From Burkholderiales bacterium (GTDB taxonomy: Bacteria > Pseudomonadota > Gammaproteobacteria > Burkholderiales > Burkholderiaceae_C), in NCBI GenBank assembly GCA_003963005.1, contig RXJW01000158.1:1-45220 (forward strand): a DNA stretch of 45,220 bases. The letters are read 5' to 3'. Shown in pieces: positions 34,603 to 45,220 of this stretch (within the stretch, counting starts at the first letter, position 1; every line of letters begins with the position of its first letter). The translations under genes and the position numbers were made by a program. Under the pieces are notes generated by a model. The model was not told the origin of the DNA and did no database searches. It saw only the letters and a list, made by a program, of their open reading frames with translations.

Positions 34603-35937
34603 TCAACGACCCGGCGACACCTGCAACCGCATGCCGCGGACCGCATTGCGGCTGTGCGCCCCGAAGTGCCCCAGCAACTCCGCAATCGCCTGCAGCAGGC
34701 CGTCCCGCTGCCCCTGCATCTGCTTCGCCAGCTCCGGCCCCAGCGAGGCCTCGTTCGCCGCAAAGTCGAAATTGGGGTCAGAGACGAATTTCGCCGGCGC
34801 CCCGACGACCACCGCCGCATCCGTCGCCGGCCCGGCCGCATACGCCTCCGCGGCCACAACCTCCCGCACGTAAGCCGGGCTCCAGGGCGGATAGCGCTCA
34901 TCCCGCGTCCCATCGCGCAGCGCCACCTCCAGCGGCCCGTCGCGACGCTGCCGCGCGTTCTCGAGGATCCAGCGCGTCTGGAACTGCTCCAGCACGAAAT
35001 GCCGGTTCCCCTGCAGCACCACCAGCCCCTGCCGGTCGGCGGGCGCGCCGAGTTGCGCCTTCAGGTTGACCCACATCATGTGGCCGAGCGTCGCCCCCGG
35101 CGCAGCGCTCGCGTGATAAGGCTGCGTCAGGTCCTGCACGTGGTGCAGCGCCAGCCCGGCGAAGCGCCAGCCCCAGTAGGCATGCCCCGTCTGCCAGGCC
35201 AGCACCGCCAGCCCGCTGTACTGCTGCACCCGCAGTTCGGTGAACGTGCGCGCAAAGCTCGGCGCCAGCGTGTTGAAGATGGCGCCCTGGTGGAAGAAGC
35301 CCATGTGGAACGGCGCCTGCGAGCCGATCGCCACGGCCGGGTTGCCGAAGGGCTGCTTGCCGAAACCGTAGCCCGGGTTGCCAGGGTTGTCGTCGAACAG
35401 GTTCAGGTCGTGGCCGTAGTCGGGCTCGTCACAGGCCGACGCCAGCACCGCCAGCGGCGACACCATCTCGCCCGGCTCGACGGCGATGAAGCGCTGCGTG
35501 CCGCCCTTGCTCGGCGGCGCGGCGCTGACGACGGAGGGCGCCAGCAGCGGCTTCGTCGGCTCCCCATCCCGCGGATCGACCTGCAGGTACAGCGCCAGGC
35601 GCACCTGAGGCGACAACCGCAGGGCACGCAGGAAAGCGGCGCGCCGTTCGGCATCGCTGCGCTGCGGGTCCGGCACGAAGCGCAGCGCATCAGGCCGCGG
35701 CGCGTGCTGGTTCAGGTGCTCACGCGCCCAGGCCTCCTGCGCGTCCAGCGTGCGCGCGATGGCTGCTTCCTGCGACCGCAGGAAGTCCACCAGCGGCTCA
35801 GCTTTCACCAGCGCTGCCTGGGCGACATCGGGCATGCGCTCGAATGCGCGGTAGCACATGGGGCTGTGGTTGCCCCAGGCCCGCGCCGCGGTGGGCAGCA
35901 GGGCCAGGACCAGGAGCGCGGCGAGGAAGGAGCGCAT
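34603..35937 (-). CDS. Exported zinc phospholipase C/P1-nuclease-fold protein (predicted)
   Basis: The 444-residue protein has a signal peptide (RSFLAALLVLALLPTAARA) with ARA|WGNHSP cleavage after residue 20, so the mature protein would begin with Trp21. Zinc-dependent phospholipases C and S1/P1 nucleases use the amino group of an N-terminal Trp as a zinc ligand. A His-rich helix, HHVQDLTQPYHAS, matches the H-x3-D...H metal motif of that superfamily. Substrate (phospholipid or nucleic acid) cannot be decided. It is not in an obvious operon; no strong Shine-Dalgarno precedes ATG 35937. Confidence 0.7.
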   Translation of the reverse strand: MRSFLAALLVLALLPTAARAWGNHSPMCYRAFERMPDVAQAALVKAEPLVDFLRSQEAAIARTLDAQEAWAREHLNQHAPRPDALRFVPDPQRSDAERRAAFLRALRLSPQVRLALYLQVDPRDGEPTKPLLAPSVVSAAPPSKGGTQRFIAVEPGEMVSPLAVLASACDEPDYGHDLNLFDDNPGNPGYGFGKQPFGNPAVAIGSQAPFHMGFFHQGAIFNTLAPSFARTFTELRVQQYSGLAVLAWQTGHAYWGWRFAGLALHHVQDLTQPYHASAAPGATLGHMMWVNLKAQLGAPADRQGLVVLQGNRHFVLEQFQTRWILENARQRRDGPLEVALRDGTRDERYPPWSPAYVREVVAAEAYAAGPATDAAVVVGAPAKFVSDPNFDFAANEASLGPELAKQMQGQRDGLLQAIAELLGHFGAHSRNAVRGMRLQVSPGR

Positions 35938-36010
35938 GGGCGGCGGCAGGGTTCAGCGCGAGGGGAAGCCGCGCATTCTGGCCCCCCCGCGCGGCACGCC
36001 GCGTGACAAC

Positions 36011-38526
<2,516 letters not shown>

Positions 38527-38586
38527 GGAGTTCTCCGAGCACAGAGCACGAACGGGATGTGAAGTAAGGCCATCGAAGCAGCGTCG

Positions 38587-39999
38587 TCATGGCGCCTCCC
38601 CGTCGTTCAGGGGTTTGGGCAGGTACAGGCGGTCGCTGCAGTCGCGCTCGGCGCAGGGCAGCTCGGCCACCAGTTGCAGACGTAGGCCCGAGGGGTGGAG
38701 TTCATCGGTCGCCGGGAGACGCCCCAACACGCGCACCGCCAGCACACGGGAGCCCGGCGCCCAGCGGCCCAGGCCCTCGCCTTCGAGCGTGGCGAACTGG
38801 TAAGACCCCATGCGACCCAGACCCGTGACACGCGCGCGCTTCGGTGACTGAACTTCATCGAGGCTGACGGCCGTCAGCACGACCTCATCCTGGAAGCGGA
38901 AGGGGTTCTGCGCCAGCGCAGGGATGCTGACCCAGACCTTGGCGCCGGCCGGCTTCGCGAAGGCCTGCAGCCGCTGAGCGTTGGCCTGCTGCGCCTGCTG
39001 GCGCTCGGCACGCGCCTGCTCCTCGCGGCGCTTGGATGCGGCCTGGTTGCTGTACTGCTCCAGCTCCTGGTTCGGCTGCAGCGGCACCGAAGCCTCCAGG
39101 ATGGTTCCCTGCGGGTTGCCGTAGCGATCCAGCTCCAGCGCGGCCTGCGGCACCACGCGCACGCGCAGATGGGTGCGCTGTGCGGTGGAGCGCGGCATCG
39201 ACAGCAGGCGGTCCATGCCACAGCGCTGCTTGAGCTTGTCGGCTGCCGAGCGGAGCAAGGTCTTGGCGACGTCGTCCGCCTCCAGGTCCTCGCCGTTGCC
39301 CCCCAGCACCCACAGCGCGTCAGGCTGGCAGGGGTCAGCGGCCTCGGTCATCTGACCGGACGCTTCGACCGCGAGCCGGGGGCTCAGGCCTTTGAGCTTC
39401 GGCAACGGTCCCAGGTCGAACAGCAAGGTCTCATCCTTGAGCAGGCGCGCGCTCAGCCCTTGCGACGGCTCGGGCAGGAAAACGCCATTGCTGAACCGAC
39501 CGGCCCACACATGGCGGTTCTGCTGCGAGTAGCGCAGCGTCCAGATCGCCTTGCCCTGCCCGTCGGCCACGCCGTTGCGGCAGGCGCCCTCGTAGCTGAA
39601 GATGAAGTCGTTGCTGGCCAGGTAGCTGGGGGCCTGCACCACGCAGCCGGAGCCGGGGTCGCGGTGCTCGGCAGCCTGGGCCACGCCGCCTGTGAGCGCC
39701 GCCCCCGCGAGCACCGCAGCCGCCAGGACCTGCTTGCGCCTGGCCGTGAAATGCCACCACGGTTGGGCTGGCCCGCCGTTCATGAAGTCATGCGCCGCCA
39801 TGAAGGTGTCCAGCACACAAGGGTCGTGCAGGCGGCCCATCGCGTCGCGCAGCGAGTCATAGGCCCGCATCGGGTCCATGCGCTGCACGTCCGCGGGCGT
39901 GTGAAGACCCAGGCCGACGAGGTCCGCCGCAGCCGCCTTGCCGATGTTGGGAATGTCGGTGAGCCGCTTCGCCTCGGCGGCACAGGTTGCCTTGGCCAT
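38587..39999 (-). CDS. Fusion: Cdd1-like helix-hairpin-helix domain + membrane/export segment + MORN-like domain
   Basis: This 470-residue protein is odd. Residues 10-86 resemble small helix-hairpin-helix proteins of the Cdd1 (pathogenicity locus) type: LTDIPNIGKAAAADLVGLGL then RLHDPCVLDTF and PWWHFTARR, where such proteins normally end. The frame continues into a signal-like hydrophobic stretch (90-109, ending VAQA|AEH) and a MORN-like region (about 133-177, YEGACRNGVADGQGK and WAGRFSNGVF). A Gln/Arg/Glu-rich coil follows (about 310-345), then a C-terminal domain I do not recognise. It starts 3 nt after the carboxyltransferase gene. It could be a true fusion or a lost stop; an internal start at Met73 would yield an exported protein alone. 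Confidence 0.75.
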   Translation of the reverse strand: MAKATCAAEAKRLTDIPNIGKAAAADLVGLGLHTPADVQRMDPMRAYDSLRDAMGRLHDPCVLDTFMAAHDFMNGGPAQPWWHFTARRKQVLAAAVLAGAALTGGVAQAAEHRDPGSGCVVQAPSYLASNDFIFSYEGACRNGVADGQGKAIWTLRYSQQNRHVWAGRFSNGVFLPEPSQGLSARLLKDETLLFDLGPLPKLKGLSPRLAVEASGQMTEAADPCQPDALWVLGGNGEDLEADDVAKTLLRSAADKLKQRCGMDRLLSMPRSTAQRTHLRVRVVPQAALELDRYGNPQGTILEASVPLQPNQELEQYSNQAASKRREEQARAERQQAQQANAQRLQAFAKPAGAKVWVSIPALAQNPFRFQDEVVLTAVSLDEVQSPKRARVTGLGRMGSYQFATLEGEGLGRWAPGSRVLAVRVLGRLPATDELHPSGLRLQLVAELPCAERDCSDRLYLPKPLNDGEAP

Positions 40000-40002
40000 G
40001 GC

Positions 40003-41535
<1,533 letters not shown>

Positions 41536-41551
41536 GGTGGTGACGCTTTCG

Positions 41552-41941
41552 TCAGAACGGGAAGTTGATCTCCACGCCGTTGCCGGCGGGGTCTTGAAGG
41601 AAAAACTGGTGCTGCCCGGTCACGGCCGAGCGCGATTCGCGGAACGCCACGCCCCGCGCACGCAGCCGCTCGGCGGTGGCGGCGGGGTCGGTGCCGGCGA
41701 AGGCGGTGTGGTCGTAGGTGCTGGGCGCGGCGGGGTTCACCGGGCCGCGGGGCACCTCGTGCGGCAGTTGGGTGGACAGATGCAGCACCGGGTGGCCGCC
41801 GGCATAGAGCCAGAAGCCGGCGGTGCCGAAATCCGGCCGCGCGCCGACTTCGAGGCCGAGCGCGTCGCGGTAGAAGTCGCGCAGCGTGGCCAGCAGCTCG
41901 GCCGGGGCGCGCAGGTTGATGTGGTGCAGGCCGGTGATCAT
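41552..41941 (-). CDS. VOC family protein (glyoxalase-like)
   Basis: This 129-residue single-domain VOC protein starts at ATG 41941 (MITGLHHINLRAP), overlapping the meaB stop by 4 nt (ATGA); a longer frame adds Arg-rich non-homologous residues. Metal-site candidates are His in LHHINL, His in YDHTAF and Glu in NGVEINF. The linker DFYRDALGLEVG is typical. Its role in the propionate operon is not known; it resembles glyoxalase/dioxygenase relatives more than the epimerase. Confidence 0.85.
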   Translation of the reverse strand: MITGLHHINLRAPAELLATLRDFYRDALGLEVGARPDFGTAGFWLYAGGHPVLHLSTQLPHEVPRGPVNPAAPSTYDHTAFAGTDPAATAERLRARGVAFRESRSAVTGQHQFFLQDPAGNGVEINFPF

Positions 41942-42903
41942 GGGGCGCTCCGGAAGGTGGCGAGCAGTTGGCGGGCCGCCGTGGAAGCGGGTGTGCGGCC
42001 GTCGCGCACGGCGGCGGTGGCAGCGTCGAGCTGGGATTGCACGCCGGGATGGGCGGTGAAGGCCTGCTTCAGGCCGGCCTGGATGCGCTCCCACATCCAC
42101 GCCAGCGACTGCTCCCGCCGCTTGGCGTCCCAGGCGCCCGACGCCTCGCGGTCAGCGCGCAGGGCCGTCACGGCGGACCAGAACGGCGCAATGCCATCGC
42201 TCTTGAGCGCACTCACCTGCAGCACGCGCTGCACCGTCTGCGCATGCGTGGGCAGCAGGCGCAAGGCGGACGTGATCTGCGCCTGCGCGCGGGTGGCTGC
42301 AGCCGGGTCGAGGTCGGCCTTGTTGATGACGACAAGGTCGGCCAGCTCCATCACGCCCTTCTTGATGGCCTGCAGGTCGTCGCCCGCATTGGGCAGCTGC
42401 AGCAGCAGGTAGAGGTCGGTCATGCCAGCCACGGCGGTCTCGCTCTGGCCCACGCCGACCGTTTCGACGATGACGACGTCAAAGCCCGCCGCCTCGCACA
42501 GCAGCAGGGCCTCGCGCGTTTTCTCCGCCACGCCACCCAGCGTGCCGCCGCTGGGACTGGGGCGGATGAAGGCCCGGGTGTCCATGGAGAGCTTCTCCAT
42601 GCGGGTCTTGTCGCCCAGGATGGCGCCGCCGGAGACGCTGCTGGAGGGGTCGATGGTGAGGACGGCCACCCGGTGACCCTGCGTCAGCAGGAACAGTCCC
42701 AACGCTTCGATGAAGGTGCTCTTGCCCACGCCGGGCACGCCGGAGATGCCCAGGCGCAGCGCACGACCGGTGGCGGGCATCAGCGTGGTCAGCAGCGCGT
42801 CCGCCTGCTCCCGGTGGTCGGCGCGGGTGGACTCCACCAGCGTGATGGCCTTGGCCAGTGCGCGGCGCTCGCCGGCCTGCAGTCGTCGGGCAAGATCGCT
42901 CAC
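41938..42903 (-). CDS. meaB: MeaB/ArgK family G protein, methylmalonyl-CoA mutase chaperone
   Basis: MeaB is a GTPase that protects and reactivates the B12-dependent mutase. The 321-residue protein has the P-loop GVPGVGKST (55-63), DPSSSVSGGAILGDKTRM, a switch region TVGVGQSE and NKADLD for guanine specificity. The start is GTG 42903, overlapping the GNAT stop (GTGA). It is normally adjacent to the mutase gene, but here three short genes intervene. Confidence 0.95.
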   Translation of the reverse strand: MSDLARRLQAGERRALAKAITLVESTRADHREQADALLTTLMPATGRALRLGISGVPGVGKSTFIEALGLFLLTQGHRVAVLTIDPSSSVSGGAILGDKTRMEKLSMDTRAFIRPSPSGGTLGGVAEKTREALLLCEAAGFDVVIVETVGVGQSETAVAGMTDLYLLLQLPNAGDDLQAIKKGVMELADLVVINKADLDPAAATRAQAQITSALRLLPTHAQTVQRVLQVSALKSDGIAPFWSAVTALRADREASGAWDAKRREQSLAWMWERIQAGLKQAFTAHPGVQSQLDAATAAVRDGRTPASTAARQLLATFRSAP

Positions 42904-43349
42904 GCGGCACCCTTCTCGGGCGGTTGCCAGCGGTATTCGATGTCGAAGGCCTGCTCATCCACGACGCGGAAGCCGTGGCGGCGGTAGAAGTCGTTCGCCC
43001 GGCTCTCGCGCAGCGCGGCCAGCGAGATCGGCAGGCCCTGCGCCTTGACGTGATCCAGCACCCAGGCACCGATGCCCTGCCCCTGCGCAGAGGCCGTCAG
43101 GTAGAGGTGATGCAGGCGCAGCTCGCCCTCACGCGGCTCGACGGTGAAATAGCCGACCCGCTCACCGTCACGCAGCAGGTGGCGCATCCACTCGGGGCGG
43201 AACTGCGCGCGCAGCCGCTCCCGGGCGACTTCCGGGTTGAAGCGACCGAGTCGCGTCAGGCTCTCCCGCAGCGCGTCGATGCGCAGCGCGAGCATGGCCT
43301 CGAAGTCGCACTCGGCCACAGGTTCCAGGATGACGGGCGGCGGGCTCAC
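42900..43349 (-). CDS. GNAT family N-acetyltransferase
   Basis: The 149-residue protein has the acetyl-CoA motif LHHLYLTASAQGQGIGAWVL (Q-x2-G-x-G type) and a C-terminal FYRRHGFRVVDE, a common GNAT ending. GTG 43349 is chosen because it overlaps the vapC stop in GTGA; a longer frame to 43640 runs antiparallel-like through vapC and adds Arg-rich residues. The substrate is unknown. It lies next to a toxin-antitoxin pair, but vapC itself supplies the PIN toxin, so it is not an obvious GNAT toxin. Confidence 0.82.
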   Translation of the reverse strand: MSPPPVILEPVAECDFEAMLALRIDALRESLTRLGRFNPEVARERLRAQFRPEWMRHLLRDGERVGYFTVEPREGELRLHHLYLTASAQGQGIGAWVLDHVKAQGLPISLAALRESRANDFYRRHGFRVVDEQAFDIEYRWQPPEKGAA

Positions 43350-43765
43350 AGGATCTCGAAGGCGCGGCCGTCGGCCAGGCGGTAGCGGGAGAAGTCGCGC
43401 ACGTCCATCGTCATGACGCGCGTCACCCCGGTTTCCTCCGCCAGCCACAACAGCGAAGCGTCGGCCAGGTCCATCTCGGTCCGAGGACGGTGGGTGTAGC
43501 GCTGCATGACGGGAATGAAATCCAGCAGGTGTTGCGGCTCGAAGGGGAACACGGACAGCCCGCCGTTGCCCACCCAATTCAGCAAGGCGTATCGCTGCGG
43601 CGCCGCCACCAGGTAGCTGGCCTCCGTCACGCAGGGCCACGTCGTGCTGAGGGTCCAGTGCTCCAGCGCCGCGAGCTTGAAGAGGTCGAGGTAGCGCTCG
43701 GCCTGGGGCTCGCCCACGGCAAAGGCGGCCACCATCGCGCTGGCATCAACCAGGGCCGAGGCCAT
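43346..43765 (-). CDS. vapC: PIN domain toxin, VapC family
   Basis: VapC toxins are ribonucleases. The 139-residue protein has the PIN acidic residues Asp7 (ALVDASAMV), Glu48 (VTEAS), Asp99 and Asp102 (MDLADAS) and Asp121/Asp124 (MDVRDF), so the active site looks intact. It overlaps the antitoxin gene by 20 nt, the standard order for vapBC, and the downstream GNAT gene by 4 nt. The target RNA is not predictable. Confidence 0.9.
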   Translation of the reverse strand: MASALVDASAMVAAFAVGEPQAERYLDLFKLAALEHWTLSTTWPCVTEASYLVAAPQRYALLNWVGNGGLSVFPFEPQHLLDFIPVMQRYTHRPRTEMDLADASLLWLAEETGVTRVMTMDVRDFSRYRLADGRAFEIL

Positions 43766-44039
43766 GTTTCTCTCTCAGCTTGGCAATCAGGGCAGCCCGG
43801 GACTTTTCGGTGTCGTAAGGCTCCTGCGGCTCTTCGGCAAATGCCTGGCGGACCGCTTCATGGCGCGGATCGGCGTCGACCTCGGCCTTGGCCTGCATCA
43901 GCAGCGCATACGGATCCTTGCGCCCCAACGCACGCTCCACCGCTTCGATGATGAACTGCGACTTGGTCACGCCCTTGCGCTTGGCGGCCAGTTCGAGCTC
44001 TTTTTCCATCAAGGGGTCCATGCGGACGGATACGGCCAT
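43746..44039 (-). CDS. vapB: Ribbon-helix-helix antitoxin, VapB type
   Basis: The 97-residue protein begins with a ribbon-helix-helix DNA-binding domain (MAVSVRMDPLMEKELELAAK, then TKSQFIIEAVERAL). Its charged C-terminal half (EPYDTEKSRAALIAKLREKH) would wrap the toxin. AGGAGA precedes ATG 44039. The 17-bp palindrome at 44054-44070 lies 14 bp upstream and is the likely autoregulatory operator. It is separated from the mutase stop by the operator only. Confidence 0.9.
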   Translation of the reverse strand: MAVSVRMDPLMEKELELAAKRKGVTKSQFIIEAVERALGRKDPYALLMQAKAEVDADPRHEAVRQAFAEEPQEPYDTEKSRAALIAKLREKHGLGPG

Positions 44040-44053
44040 GTCGGTCTCCTGAA

Positions 44054-44070
44054 ATACCGTATTACGGTAT
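44054..44070. promoter_or_regulatory. vapBC operator palindrome
   Basis: ATACCGTA-T-TACGGTAT is a perfect 17-bp palindrome directly upstream of vapB and overlaps the first base of the mutase stop codon. The position fits an autorepressed toxin-antitoxin promoter in the end of the upstream gene. Confidence 0.75.
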
Positions 44071-45220
44071 CACAATGCCTGCCGGATCTGCTCCAGCACG
44101 TCCTTCGCGCTGGCCGGGATCGGCGTGCCCGGGCCATAAATGCCCTTCACGCCAGCCTCGTAGAGGAAGCCGTAGTCCTGCTGCGGGATGACCCCGCCGA
44201 CGAAGACGATGATGTCGTCGGCGCCCTGCTTCTTCAGCTCGGCAATGATGGCCGGCACGAGGGTCTTGTGGCCGGCCGCCAGCGTGGAGACGCCCACCGC
44301 ATGCACATCGTTCTCGATGGCCTGACGGGCGCACTCCTCAGGGGTCTGGAAGAGCGGGCCGATGTCGACGTCAAAGCCCAGGTCCGCAAAGGCGGTGGCC
44401 ACCACCTTTGCGCCGCGGTCGTGCCCGTCCTGGCCGAGCTTGGCGATCATCACGCGCGGGCGGCGGCCTTGTTCCTCGCCGAAGGCCGCAATCTCGGCCT
44501 GCAGCTTGGCCCAGCCTTCGGCGGAGTCGTAGGCGGCGGCATAGACGCCGCTGACCTTGTGCGTGTCGGCGCGGTGGCGGCCGAAGACGGCTTCCAGGGC
44601 GTCAGACACCTCACCCACCGTGGCGCGCAGTCGCATCGCTTCGATGGACAGCTCCAGCAGGTTGCCCTCGCCGTTCTCGGCGGCACGGGTCAAGGCGCCG
44701 AGGGCCGCCTGCACCGCCTCGGTGTTGCGCGTGGCCTTGATGCGCTGGAGCCGTTCGATCTGCGCCTCGCGCACCTTGACGTTGTCGACCTCGAGGATTT
44801 CGACCGGGTCTTCTTTGGCGAGCTTGTACTTGTTGACGCCCACGATGACGTCCGCGCCAGAGTCGATGCGGGCCTGCTTCTCCGCCGCGCTCGCTTCGAT
44901 CTTGAGCTTGGCCCAGCCGGAATCCACGGCCTTGATCATGCCGCCCTGGGCGTTCACCTCCTCGATGATCGACCAGGCCTTGTCGGCCATGTCCTGGGTG
45001 AGCTTCTCCATCATGTAGCTGCCGGCCCAGGGGTCGACGACGCTGGTGATGTGCGTCTCTTCCTGGATGATCAGCTGGGTGTTGCGCGCGATGCGGCTGC
45101 TGAACTCCGTGGGCAGCGCGATGGCCTCGTCCAGCGAGTTGGTGTGCAGGCTCTGCGTGCCGCCGAACACCGCGGCCATGGCCTCGATGGTGGTGCGCAC
45201 GACGTTGTTGTAGGGGTCCT
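44070..45220 (-). CDS. Methylmalonyl-CoA mutase, C-terminal part (cut by window edge)
   Basis: The visible 382 residues begin in DPYNNVVRTTIEAMAAVFGG, a conserved substrate-barrel segment, and run to the stop at 44070. The cobalamin-binding domain has LGQDGHDRGAKVV (the D-x-H-x2-G motif; the His is the lower cobalt ligand) and GVSTLAAGHKTL plus GGVIPQQDYGF. This is the full-length single-chain/large-subunit type that converts methylmalonyl-CoA to succinyl-CoA. The N-terminal part lies beyond the right edge. It is upstream of vapBC, GNAT and meaB on the same strand. Confidence 0.96.
   Translation of the reverse strand, partial: DPYNNVVRTTIEAMAAVFGGTQSLHTNSLDEAIALPTEFSSRIARNTQLIIQEETHITSVVDPWAGSYMMEKLTQDMADKAWSIIEEVNAQGGMIKAVDSGWAKLKIEASAAEKQARIDSGADVIVGVNKYKLAKEDPVEILEVDNVKVREAQIERLQRIKATRNTEAVQAALGALTRAAENGEGNLLELSIEAMRLRATVGEVSDALEAVFGRHRADTHKVSGVYAAAYDSAEGWAKLQAEIAAFGEEQGRRPRVMIAKLGQDGHDRGAKVVATAFADLGFDVDIGPLFQTPEECARQAIENDVHAVGVSTLAAGHKTLVPAIIAELKKQGADDIIVFVGGVIPQQDYGFLYEAGVKGIYGPGTPIPASAKDVLEQIRQAL

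Overview
The window is a high-GC (roughly two-thirds G+C by eye) chromosomal segment of a betaproteobacterium of the order Burkholderiales, probably from the Rubrivivax/Leptothrix/Roseateles side. This rests on protein flavour and on the conserved gene chain leuC-leuD-leuB-asd-fimV-truA-trpF-trpB-trpA-accD-folC-dedD-cvpA-purF-metZ. No computation was run; all calls come from reading the sequence and translations.

Layout. 1-3957: the rimP-nusA-infB operon on the minus strand (infB is cut by the left edge), with a readable sigma70 promoter. 4018-4800: fabI on the plus strand. 5006-9367: a plus-strand operon of two exported proteins (DUF1800, DUF1501) and an AraC regulator, converging on a minus-strand PLP amino-acid decarboxylase (9343-11610). 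11791-13355: a small accessory module holding a LuxR-type regulator, a divergent 137-aa protein, a short structured transcript with a 16-codon ORF, and a tRNA-Ser. 13784-14035: a small secreted protein. 14062-14917: a tRNA block in which the Asp-Glu-Ala triplet occurs twice. 14998-26296: gltX, metZ, purF, cvpA, a SPOR protein, folC, accD, trpA, trpB, trpF and truA, all on the minus strand. 26388-30380: fimV and asd. 30471-34521: leuB, leuD, leuC and a LysR regulator that is translationally coupled to leuC. 34603-35937: a predicted exported zinc phospholipase C/P1-nuclease-fold protein. 36011-45220: the propionyl-CoA/methylmalonyl-CoA module (VOC protein, biotin carboxylase subunit, an odd fusion protein, carboxyltransferase subunit, VOC protein, MeaB, then GNAT and VapBC, then methylmalonyl-CoA mutase, cut by the right edge).

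The most interesting signal is the LuxR module. Two nearly identical 16-bp inverted repeats (14/16 identical) occur, one between luxR and the divergent 137-aa gene (12763-12778) and one downstream of luxR on the opposite strand (12021-12036). Each points at the next ORF. In both, the hexamer ACACTG follows the repeat after exactly 24 nt, which places the repeat where a LuxR-type activator binds (about -43). One target encodes a protein with some resemblance to the RsaM/DUF4902 quorum-sensing modulators. The other is an approximately 195-nt transcript with a 16-residue ORF, three hairpins (one displaying CACCTCC, the anti-Shine-Dalgarno sequence) and an intrinsic terminator. No luxI is present, and the regulator lacks several usual signal-pocket aromatics.

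Other points of interest are a DNA-binding-type HHH (Cdd1-like) domain fused to an export/membrane segment and a MORN-like domain inside the propionyl-CoA carboxylase operon, a vapBC plus acetyltransferase insertion between the mutase and meaB, and a terminator-like hairpin wedged between accD and folC.
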